The position numbers and the translations under genes were made by a program. A model generated the notes under the pieces. It was not told the origin of the DNA, searched no databases, and saw only the letters and a list, made by a program, of their open reading frames with translations. This document shows positions 1 through 7,927 of a DNA stretch of 16,625 nucleotides, one piece after another. Origin of the DNA: JAWVZB01 sp033722375 (GTDB lineage: Bacteria; Actinomycetota; Nitriliruptoria; Nitriliruptorales; Nitriliruptoraceae); the NCBI GenBank assembly GCA_033722375.1, contig JAWVZB010000070.1:1-16625 (forward strand), read 5' to 3'. Position 1 is the first letter of the stretch; every line of letters begins with the position of its first letter.

Positions 1-3
1 ATC

Positions 4-32
4 GGTCGGCGGTCGGTCGCGACCCGCCGACC
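4..32. repeat. Inverted repeat in the clpC leader
   Basis: GGTCGGCGG (4-12) and CCGCCGACC (24-32) are perfect 9-bp inverted arms around an 11-nt centre. A shorter 10-bp palindrome, GGTCGCGACC, lies inside at 15-24. The structure ends just before the clpC ribosome-binding site, so it could be an mRNA hairpin or a repressor operator. It does not resemble the CIRCE element, and I cannot match it to the ClgR motif known upstream of actinobacterial clp genes. The window begins here, so the promoter is not visible. Confidence 0.5.
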
Positions 33-49
33 CCAGGAGAACTTGCCTT

Positions 50-2590
<2,541 letters not shown>

Positions 2591-2611
2591 GGATTCCGGA
2601 GGTAGAGGGAC

Positions 2612-3265
2612 GTGGCCGGTGATCTGATCGACTCGACCGAGATGTACCTCCGGACCGTCCTGGAGCTCGAAGAGGAGGGCATCCCGCCGATCCGCGCGCG
2701 CTTGGCCGAGCGTCTCGGGCTGTCGGCCCCGTCGGTGTCCGAGGGCGTCTCCCGCCTCGAGAGCGAGGGACTGGTCGAGCTCGGCGAGGACCGCACGATC
2801 TCCTTGACCAGCGAGGGGCGAGCGCTCGGGACGCGCGTGCTGCGCAAGCACCGGCTCGTCGAGCGGCTCCTCGTTGACGTCCTGGACGTGGAGCACGAGC
2901 ACGTGCACGAGGAAGCCTGCCGCTGGGAGCACGTGATCTCGGACCGGGTCGAGGAGAAGCTGGCGTCGTTCCTGGGGCACCCGACGACGAGCCCCTACGG
3001 CAACCCGATCCCCGGTGCGGAAGAGACCGACTACGAGCCCTTGACGCTCGCCGACGCGGGCGAGGGCGAGGTCCGGGTGGAGCGGATCTCCGAGCAGCTC
3101 CAGGGCGACCATGACGTCATGCACCAGCTCGACGAAGCGGGGATCCAGGCGGGTGAGACCATCGAGGTCAGCCGCGACGGGGACGCGGTGACCGCCAAGG
3201 GACGCGGTGAGGCGACACTCGCGCTCGACGACGCGAAGCTCGTCTACGTCTCGAAGACCGGGTGA
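2612..3265 (+). CDS. ideR: DtxR/IdeR-family iron-dependent transcriptional repressor
   Basis: A 217-aa metal-sensing repressor that, in this family, binds DNA as Fe(II)-loaded dimers and controls iron uptake and storage. The N-terminal winged HTH spans about 1-70 (TEMYLRT, LSAPSVSEGVSRLE), the dimerisation and metal domain about 71-145, and the SH3/FeoA-like domain about 150-217. Candidate ligands are M11, H80, E84, H99, C103, E106 and H107, the DtxR/IdeR set shifted by one. The motif HEEACRWEH contains the Cys typical of iron-type DtxR/IdeR, whereas MntR has Glu there. PTTSPYGNPIPG is also IdeR-like. The start is GTG with GGAGGT 8 nt upstream. It lies 21 nt after clpC and overlaps mutY by 4 nt, so probably all three are cotranscribed. 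IdeR type is well supported; its regulon here is unknown. Confidence 0.93.
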   Translation: MAGDLIDSTEMYLRTVLELEEEGIPPIRARLAERLGLSAPSVSEGVSRLESEGLVELGEDRTISLTSEGRALGTRVLRKHRLVERLLVDVLDVEHEHVHEEACRWEHVISDRVEEKLASFLGHPTTSPYGNPIPGAEETDYEPLTLADAGEGEVRVERISEQLQGDHDVMHQLDEAGIQAGETIEVSRDGDAVTAKGRGEATLALDDAKLVYVSKTG

Positions 3266-4134
3266 CACGCGGGTTCCGTCAGGAACTGCTGGCCTGGGGG
3301 GAACGGGTACGGCGTGACCTGCCCTGGCGTCAGACGCGCGATCCGTGGGCGATCCTCGTGAGCGAGGTGATGCTGCAGCAGACCCAGGTCGCGCGGGTGG
3401 TGCCGAAGTACGAGCGGTTCCTCGAACGCTTCCCCGACGTGCAGAGCTGCGCGGCTGCGCCGGTGGCCGCCGTGATCGAGCTCTGGGACGGGCTCGGATA
3501 CAACCGTCGAGCCGTCCACCTGCACCGGTCGGCGGTCGCGATGCTGGAACGTCACGGGGGCGAGGTCCCGAGCTCGCTGGACGAGCTGTTGGCGCTCCCT
3601 GGCGTGGGTCCCTACACGGCCCGCGCCGTGCTGACCTTCGCCTTCGAGGAGCAGGTCGGGATCCTCGACACGAACACGGGGCGGATCGCGAGCCGCGCGC
3701 TGGCGGGACGGCCGCTCGGCAGAGCCGAGGCCCAGGAGCTGCTCGACGCCGAGGTTCCGGCCGACGCGGCGTGGGCGTGGAACCAGGCCCTGCTCGACCT
3801 CGGCGCGACGGTGTGCAGCAAGCGCGATCCCGACTGCGGCGGCTGCCCGGTCGCCTCCTCTTGCCGATGGCACCGTTCGGGCTCACCCCGCCCCGACCCC
3901 GCCCACGGCTCCGCCGGCGTGTCCACCACCCAGCCGCCGTTCGAAGGCTCGTTGCGCCAGGCCCGTGGCCGACTCGTCGCTGCGCTCCGCAACGGACCGG
4001 TGGCCATGGAAGCCGTCGCCGCAGCGGCCGGAACACCGTCCGATCCGGACCGGGCGCAACGTGCCGCAGAGGGCTTGGTTCGCGACGGTGTGGCGACGAT
4101 CGAGCAGGACCGGCTGCGGCTGCCAGGCTCGTGA
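3262..4134 (+). CDS. mutY: MutY, A/G-specific adenine DNA glycosylase
   Basis: A 290-aa HhH-GPD base-excision enzyme that removes adenine mispaired with 8-oxoguanine. E35 in the SEVMLQQTQV motif matches the catalytic Glu of the family. The helix-hairpin-helix is LPGVGPYTA (112-120), and the HhH-GPD aspartate is D136 in LDTNTGR. The [4Fe-4S] loop is complete: C185, C192, C195 and C201, spaced C-x6-C-x2-C-x5-C. Instead of the full NUDIX-like domain of E. coli MutY, the C-terminus is a short winged-helix-like segment (about 228-288), which resembles the roughly 300-aa actinobacterial MutY proteins. The GTG start at 3262 overlaps the ideR stop (GTGA), implying translational coupling. An iron-sulfur repair enzyme coupled to an iron repressor is a notable pairing. 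Confidence 0.95.
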   Translation: MTRGFRQELLAWGERVRRDLPWRQTRDPWAILVSEVMLQQTQVARVVPKYERFLERFPDVQSCAAAPVAAVIELWDGLGYNRRAVHLHRSAVAMLERHGGEVPSSLDELLALPGVGPYTARAVLTFAFEEQVGILDTNTGRIASRALAGRPLGRAEAQELLDAEVPADAAWAWNQALLDLGATVCSKRDPDCGGCPVASSCRWHRSGSPRPDPAHGSAGVSTTQPPFEGSLRQARGRLVAALRNGPVAMEAVAAAAGTPSDPDRAQRAAEGLVRDGVATIEQDRLRLPGS

Positions 4135-4165
4135 TGGCTGCCAGCCTCGTGAGCACGGAGATGAC

Positions 4166-4196
4166 TTGGGCACCGAGGTGCCACGTCCGCTAACCT
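4166..4196 (+). promoter_or_regulatory. Candidate promoter of the orphan HTH gene
   Basis: A TAACCT -10 (4191-4196) fits the actinobacterial TANNNT pattern. A weak -35, TTGGGC (4166-4171), stands 19 nt upstream, longer than ideal. Transcription would start near 4203, giving a leader of about 74 nt to the ATG at 4277. The -10 overlaps the palindrome at 4193-4212. Confidence 0.4.
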
Positions 4197-4212
4197 GACT
4201 GGCGAGTCAGGT
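4193..4212. promoter_or_regulatory. 20-bp lux-box-like palindrome, candidate operator
   Basis: ACCTGACTGGCGAGTCAGGT is symmetric at 9 of 10 base-pair positions; only the central G4201/G4204 pair breaks it. The 8-bp outer arms are perfect. Its ACCTG-N10-CAGGT form is the outline of the classical 20-bp lux box bound by LuxR-type HTH dimers. It overlaps the -10 and likely start point of a gene that encodes a LuxR-type HTH, so autorepression is plausible. As RNA it would form an 8-bp hairpin, so a structural role is possible. Confidence 0.5.
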
Positions 4213-4276
4213 CACGAGTTCACTCGCTCACGCGTGACGTGTGCGACTGCGAACAGAGCAACACGGGGGATACACC

Positions 4277-4534
4277 ATGGGCGATCACATTGCCACGGAT
4301 CACCAGAAGGTGATCGAGCGTTTGGCGAACCTCGACGACGCCGAGCGGGAGCTGCTCGAGATGATCTCTGCGGGGAACTACGACCGCGAGATCGCCGGCG
4401 TGCTCCACGTCTCGCCACGGACCGTGAAGCGGCGCGTCGCCGACCTCCTCGAGACCCTCGGGGTCGACCGTCGGATCGAAGCCGCCTACCTGGCCGGGGA
4501 GGCACACCTCCTCGACGGGCAGGTCGACAGGTGA
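4277..4534 (+). CDS. Small orphan LuxR/GerE-type HTH protein
   Basis: An 85-aa protein that is almost entirely one LuxR-type helix-turn-helix (about residues 18-75). The segment DREIAGVLHVSPRTVKRRVA gives the scaffold and recognition helices (SPRTVKRRVADLLETLGV, 46-63). There is no receiver, GAF or autoinducer-binding domain. The ATG at 4277 is chosen over an in-frame GTG at 4241 because GGGGGA lies at 4265-4270 with 6-nt spacing. It sits 142 nt after mutY and 66 nt before disA. It could be a constitutive DNA-binding regulator of itself or of disA, or a free HTH subunit that pairs with another protein. No specific function can be assigned; it might also be a divergent sigma-region-4-like fold. 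Confidence 0.75.
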   Translation: MGDHIATDHQKVIERLANLDDAERELLEMISAGNYDREIAGVLHVSPRTVKRRVADLLETLGVDRRIEAAYLAGEAHLLDGQVDR

Positions 4535-4565
4535 TGAACCTGCCAGGAACCCAGGAGCGCGTCCG

Positions 4566-4593
4566 TTAGTCTCGGCCGCGAACGAGCCGGAGG
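4566..4593 (+). promoter_or_regulatory. Candidate -10 and strong RBS for disA
   Basis: TAGTCT at 4567-4572 fits the -10 pattern seen elsewhere in this window, but I find no convincing -35. GGAGG at 4589-4593 lies 7 nt before the TTG at 4601 and decides that start. Confidence 0.35.
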
Positions 4594-4600
4594 ACCTCGG

Positions 4601-5665
4601 TTGGCCGCCCGCGACGAGCAGCTCATGGCCGTGCTGGCCATGCTCGCACCGGGCACCGTGATCCGCGAGGGCATCGAGCGCATCATCCGCGCCGGGCGCG
4701 GTGCGCTCATCGTGATCGGCTGGAACGAGGACGTCGAGGACGTCGTCTCCGGGGGCTTCGTCATCGACACCAACGCCACCGCCCAGCGGATCGCCGAGAT
4801 CGCCAAGATGGACGGCGCCATGATCCTCGACGACGAGGGTGAACGCATCCTGCGGGGGAACGTCCACCTCGTCCCCGACCCCACGATCCACACCTCGGAG
4901 ACGGGGACCCGACACCGCTCGGCCGAGCGCGTCGCCCGCCAGACCGGGGTCCCGACGATCTCGGTGTCCGAATCCATGAGCGTGGTCACCCTCTACCTCG
5001 GCGAGCGCAAGCGCGTCCTCGAGGAGGTGTCCTCGCTCCTCTTCCGGGCCAACCAGGCACTCGCCACGCTCGAGCGCTACCGCGGACGGCTCGACGAGGT
5101 CGCTGCAACGCTGTCCGCCCGCGAGATCGAGGACTCGGTCACACTGCGCGATGTCGTGGTGACGCTCCAGCGAGCCGAGATGGTGCGGCGCATCGCCCGC
5201 GAGGTCGAGGACTACGTCGCCGAGCTCGGCACGGAGGGCCGTCTCATCGAGCTCCAGCTCGACGAGCTCATGTCGTCGGTCGACGAGGAGCGGGCGCTCG
5301 TCGTCAAGGACTACATCGCCGACCGGCGCCGCAAGCTCGAGGGGTTGCTCGAGGAACTCGACGACCTGACCACCGACGACCTCCTCGACCTCGAGAAGAT
5401 CGCCGGTGTGCTCGGCTACGACGGTGACGGGGCGCTCGACCACCAGGTCACGCCCCGCGGCTTCCGGCTGCTCTCCAAGATCCCGCGCCTCCCCGATCCC
5501 GTGATCGACAAGCTCATCCGGAAGTTCAAGGACCTCCAGCGCGTCATGGACGCGAGCCTCGAGGACCTCGACGACGTCGAAGGCGTGGGCGAGGCGCGTG
5601 CCCACAACATCCAGGACGGCCTCCGCCGCCTCGCCGAGTCCAGCCTCCTGGAGCGCTACGTCTGA
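4601..5665 (+). CDS. disA: DisA, diadenylate cyclase and DNA-integrity scanning protein
   Basis: A 354-aa protein that condenses two ATP into c-di-AMP; in studied species the octamer scans DNA and lowers synthesis at branched structures. The DAC domain covers about 1-145, with the active-site motifs DGA (71-73) and GTRHRSA (102-108). A helical linker runs to about 300, including ANQALATLERYRGRLDEVA. The C-terminal RuvA-like helix-hairpin-helix region (about 305-350) contains DLDDVEGVGEARAHNIQDGL. Length matches Bacillus and mycobacterial DisA. TTG is the start because of GGAGG 7 nt upstream; the next in-frame ATG is at codon 9. radA, the usual partner, is absent and mutY stands upstream instead. 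A hairpin at 5708-5732 follows the gene. Confidence 0.97.
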   Translation: MAARDEQLMAVLAMLAPGTVIREGIERIIRAGRGALIVIGWNEDVEDVVSGGFVIDTNATAQRIAEIAKMDGAMILDDEGERILRGNVHLVPDPTIHTSETGTRHRSAERVARQTGVPTISVSESMSVVTLYLGERKRVLEEVSSLLFRANQALATLERYRGRLDEVAATLSAREIEDSVTLRDVVVTLQRAEMVRRIAREVEDYVAELGTEGRLIELQLDELMSSVDEERALVVKDYIADRRRKLEGLLEELDDLTTDDLLDLEKIAGVLGYDGDGALDHQVTPRGFRLLSKIPRLPDPVIDKLIRKFKDLQRVMDASLEDLDDVEGVGEARAHNIQDGLRRLAESSLLERYV

Positions 5666-5669
5666 CTGA

Positions 5670-5702
5670 TCACAACCCCCCATCGTCGCGCCTTGGGGGC
5701 GC
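5670..5702 (+). repeat. Direct repeat copy 1
   Basis: This 33-nt unit runs from TCACAACCCCCC to GGGGGCGC. It can fold internally by pairing CCCCCA with TGGGGG, or GCGCC with GGCGC. It begins 5 nt after the disA stop codon. Confidence 0.85.
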
Positions 5703-5707
5703 TCCTC

Positions 5708-5732
5708 GTTCCCCCCTGTGCTAGGGGGGAAC
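5708..5732 (+). terminator. Strong hairpin after disA, possible terminator
   Basis: GTTCCCCCCT (5708-5717) and AGGGGGGAAC (5723-5732) form a perfect 10-bp stem with a 5-nt loop GTGCT, 43 nt after the disA stop. Only two T residues follow, so it is not a classical U-tract terminator. Tail-less hairpins have been proposed as actinobacterial terminators. It also lies inside element A and may be part of that repeat. Confidence 0.45.
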
Positions 5733-5783
5733 TTGGTCGGTGGGAGTCTCGGTGGTGAGTCTCCGCTTGGTGGGCTGTGCTGG

Positions 5784-5815
5784 TCACAACCCCCATCGTC
5801 GCGCCTTGGGGGCGC
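5784..5815 (+). repeat. Direct repeat copy 2
   Basis: This 32-nt unit matches 5670-5702 except for five instead of six C residues in the first C-run. Copy starts are 114 nt apart. Confidence 0.85.
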
Positions 5816-5852
5816 CGGCGGGGCAGCCATCCTGTTGGGGCTTGTGATCGGG

Positions 5853-5882
5853 GTGACTAGTGCGCCCCGCTTCTGCTAGCCT
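5853..5882 (+). promoter_or_regulatory. Candidate carD promoter
   Basis: An extended -10, TGCTAGCCT (5874-5882), lies 18 nt after a -35-like GTGACT (5853-5858). A start near 5889 gives a 5' leader of about 168 nt with a small stem (GCCTCG 5889-5894, CGAGGC 5902-5907). Apart from that stem and the AGGAG at 6044-6048, I see nothing specific from 5908 to 6056. Confidence 0.5.
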
Positions 5883-6056
5883 TCGCGGGCCTCGCACGAC
5901 CCGAGGCACGGGAGCCTTGGGCGTGTGGTGACGAGTCGGATGGCGCGTGGGAGCCACCGCTCCACCCCCATGGCCCCCTCTGACCACCGCTCGTCTCGCT
6001 GCCACCCCGAGGTCCCGCACAGACCGAGGACCGACCCCGAGACAGGAGCCTGATCG

Positions 6057-6548
6057 ATGGCCTACACCGTCGGCGACACCGTCGTCTACCCCCACCACGG
6101 CGCAGCGGTCATCGAGAAGACAGAGCAACGAGATCTCTCCGGAGAGTCACGGGAGTACTTCGTACTCCGGCTCTCGTACGGGGACCTGACGGTGATGGTG
6201 CCGTCCGACTCCTGCGAACAGGTCGGCATCCGCAACGTCATCTCGAAACGCGAGGTGCAAGAGGTCCTCTCGGTGCTCCGTGAGCCGGAACCCAACCCGA
6301 ACGGGAACTGGTCGCGGCGCTTCAAGGCGAACTACGAGAAGCTGCGGTCGGGGGACATCTTCCAGGTCGCCGAGGTGGTCCGGAACCTCGCCACCCGTGA
6401 GAAGGGTCGGGGCCTGTCCGCCGGCGAGAAGCGGATGCTGACCAAGGCCAAGCAGATCCTCCTGTCCGAGCTCGCGGTTGCGATCGGCAAGGACGAGGAG
6501 CAGGCCGACGCCCTGATCGAAGAGGTCCTCATCGAAGCTCATTTTTGA
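6057..6548 (+). CDS. carD: CarD, RNA polymerase-binding transcription regulator
   Basis: A 163-aa protein that, in mycobacteria, binds the RNA polymerase beta subunit and stabilises open promoter complexes, especially at rRNA promoters. The N-terminal RNAP-interaction domain (about 1-60) has VGDTVVYPHHGAA and R25, equivalent in position to the beta-contacting Arg of M. tuberculosis CarD. The C-terminal helical DNA-binding domain has W85 in NWSRR, the conserved wedge Trp, and GLSAGEKRMLTKAKQIL. Length matches the mycobacterial protein. The ATG follows AGGAG (6044-6048) by 8 nt. It sits between disA and the yacL-ispDF genes, as expected for Actinobacteria. Its stop codon TGA at 6546 is also the first three bases of inverted-repeat element B. 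Confidence 0.97.
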   Translation: MAYTVGDTVVYPHHGAAVIEKTEQRDLSGESREYFVLRLSYGDLTVMVPSDSCEQVGIRNVISKREVQEVLSVLREPEPNPNGNWSRRFKANYEKLRSGDIFQVAEVVRNLATREKGRGLSAGEKRMLTKAKQILLSELAVAIGKDEEQADALIEEVLIEAHF

Positions 6549-6725
6549 CGAGGGCGGCGGCCCACGCCGTCGGCAGCTCGGCTCGCGTCGCCCAGACGAC
6601 GTCTGGCTGCGTTGCCCTCGTCGTCCGTAGCGCTGCTACGGCCTCCTCCGGCGTCTTGCCAGTCCGCCGCCTGGACGAGCGCTCCCTGGTCGAGCTGGCG
6701 CCGCCGCGGACCACCGCCCTCGTCA
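6546..6725. repeat. Intergenic element B with 12-bp perfect terminal inverted repeats
   Basis: TGACGAGGGCGG (6546-6557) is exactly inverted at 6714-6725. Past these ends the arms still match at 29 of 35 positions, and all six mismatches fall every third base. Read inward from either end in that frame, both arms give the peptide DEGGGPRRRQL with synonymous codons. The interior holds two perfect hairpins: CCAGAC-GAC-GTCTGG (6592-6606) and CCGTAGC-GCT-GCTACGG (6625-6641). The element begins on the carD stop codon and is about the same length as element A (180 vs 182 nt). No transposase or flanking target duplication is seen. It fits a non-autonomous repeat family or a structured 3' UTR. Confidence 0.65.
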
Positions 6726-6775
6726 CGGGCGGCGGCCCACGCCGTCGGCAGCTCGGCTCGCGGCCCACGCCGTCG
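6552..6775 (+). repeat. 36-nt direct repeats and a partial third copy
   Basis: The 36 nt at 6552-6587 (GGGCGGCGGCCCACGCCGTC...) recur identically at 6727-6762, immediately after element B. A partial third copy, CGGCCCACGCCGTCG, follows at 6761-6775. This suggests a second, truncated repeat unit in tandem with element B. Confidence 0.85.
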
Positions 6776-6805
6776 TCCATGGCGTCGGTCGCTCGGGTTC
6801 CGGGG

Positions 6806-6834
6806 TAGCGTTGCCGGTACGCCAGTTGAGGGGA
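6806..6834 (+). promoter_or_regulatory. Candidate -10 and RBS for the yacL-ispDF cluster
   Basis: TAGCGT at 6806-6811 is a candidate -10, with no clear -35 in the repeat-derived DNA upstream. GAGGGGA at 6828-6834 precedes the GTG at 6839 with 4-5-nt spacing. The leader would be only about 20 nt. Confidence 0.4.
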
Positions 6835-6838
6835 TCGC

Positions 6839-7927
6839 GTGGCCTCGGACGTCACCCGCGGGGGACAGGTGGTCGTCGAGCTCGTCCGGCTGGTGACCGC
6901 CTTGCTGCTGTTCGGGGCCGGCTACGCCCTCGGTCCAACGGTGGCGGACGTGTTGAACGTCGAGGAGATCGACGAGATCCGTCTGCTGTCCTCTGGGCTC
7001 GGTGTGCTGTTCGGCTACGTCTTCGGTGGCTACCTCGGACGGCGGGCGGTCTACGGCGTCGACATCGCCCAGGAGCGTCTCCAGCGCGTCGACGCGTCCG
7101 TACTCGTGGCTGCGGTGGTCGGATCGACCCTCGGCGGCCTGCTCGGCATGGTGCTGTTGATCCCGGTGCTGTTCCTGCCAGGGAAGATCTTCACGATCCC
7201 GGCTGCACTGATGGTCCTCCTCGTGCTGGTCTACACCGGCGGACGGCTCGGCGCGGCGCGTGGTGGGGATCTGTCGCGGTTCGTCGGTGTTCGCGGCCGC
7301 GTCGAGGTCACCTCGCCTGCGAAGGGCGCCGGCACCAAGGTCGTCGATTCCAGCGCACTCATGGACAGCCGGCTGGTGGACGTCGCCCGGGAGGGGTTCC
7401 TCGAGGGAACGCTCGTGGTCCCCGAGTTCGTGCTCCACGAGATGCAGTCGTTCGCCGACGTCGAGGATCGGCGGCGCCGGACGATGGGACGTCGGGGACT
7501 CGATGCCCTCAAGATCCTCCAGGACGAGCACCTGATCGCCGTCGAGATCACCAAGGAGGACCCGCCCGGCGTCGGCGAGGTGGACGCCAAGCTGACGAGC
7601 GTCGCCCGCGACCGCAACGCGGCGCTGCTGACCGTTGACTCCAACCTCGCACGTGTTGCCGAGGTCAGCGGCGTTCGGGTGCTCAGCCTCCACGGGCTCG
7701 CCGAGGCGATGCGCCCGCCGGTCATCCCCGGGGACCAGGTGGAGGTCCGGGTCCTGCGGACCGGCACCGACGAGGGTCAGGGCGTGGGCTACCTCGACGA
7801 CGGCACCATGGTCGTGGTCGAGCGGGCAGCCGATGCGGTGGGGACCGATGTTCGCGCGAACGTGACGTCGATCATGCAGAACCGCCAGGGGCGGATGCTG
7901 TTCGCGGACCGGGCCGACAGGACGTGA
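6839..7927 (+). CDS. yacL: Membrane-anchored PIN-TRAM protein, YacL type
   Basis: A 362-aa protein with four predicted membrane helices (about 15-34, 49-67, 88-113 and 117-135), a PIN nuclease domain (about 166-285) and a C-terminal TRAM RNA-binding domain (about 292-355). The PIN acidic residues are present: D170 in VVDSSALMD, E196 in VPEFVLHE, D249 in EVDAKL and D267 in TVDSNL. PIN domains are metal-dependent RNases and TRAM domains bind RNA, so an RNA-processing role at the membrane is likely; the substrate is not known. Orthologues called YacL lie between disA and ispD in Bacillus, the same place as here. GTG start with RBS at 6828-6834. It overlaps ispD by 4 nt. Confidence 0.93.
   Translation: MASDVTRGGQVVVELVRLVTALLLFGAGYALGPTVADVLNVEEIDEIRLLSSGLGVLFGYVFGGYLGRRAVYGVDIAQERLQRVDASVLVAAVVGSTLGGLLGMVLLIPVLFLPGKIFTIPAALMVLLVLVYTGGRLGAARGGDLSRFVGVRGRVEVTSPAKGAGTKVVDSSALMDSRLVDVAREGFLEGTLVVPEFVLHEMQSFADVEDRRRRTMGRRGLDALKILQDEHLIAVEITKEDPPGVGEVDAKLTSVARDRNAALLTVDSNLARVAEVSGVRVLSLHGLAEAMRPPVIPGDQVEVRVLRTGTDEGQGVGYLDDGTMVVVERAADAVGTDVRANVTSIMQNRQGRMLFADRADRT

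Larger units (their letters stand above)
5668..5849. repeat. Intergenic element A bounded by inverted repeats
   Basis: This covers the first half of the gap between disA and carD. The left end GATCACAACCCCC (5668-5680) is inverted at 5837-5849, whose reverse complement is GATCACAAGCCCC: 12 of 13 match. Inside are two direct copies of a 32-33-nt unit (5670-5702 and 5784-5815) that differ by one C, and a perfect 10-bp hairpin. The pentamer TGACT directly abuts the left end (5663-5667, partly the disA stop) and recurs 4 nt beyond the right end (5854-5858), resembling a target-site duplication. I see no transposase or convincing reading frame. A non-autonomous MITE-like repeat is one reading, a structured RNA another. 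Confidence 0.55.

Noticed and set aside
4181..4212. DtxR/IdeR box before the HTH gene
   Set aside because: GCTAACCT resembles one half of the DtxR box, but the left half does not match, and the palindrome there is centred elsewhere.
5670..5815. CRISPR array
   Set aside because: There are only two repeat units, the spacing is irregular and there are no cas genes; the same holds for the repeats at 6552-6775.
4220..5830. 536-codon open frame on the minus strand
   Set aside because: It lies antisense to disA and the HTH gene, has Asp/Glu/Val/Leu-rich composition typical of antisense frames in GC-rich DNA, and has no recognisable motif.
6529..6855. 108-codon minus-strand frame across element B
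   Set aside because: Parts look protein-like (GKTPEEAVAALRTTRATQPD), but the frame overlaps the carD end, lacks an RBS I can support, and the variation between the element's arms is nonsynonymous in this frame.
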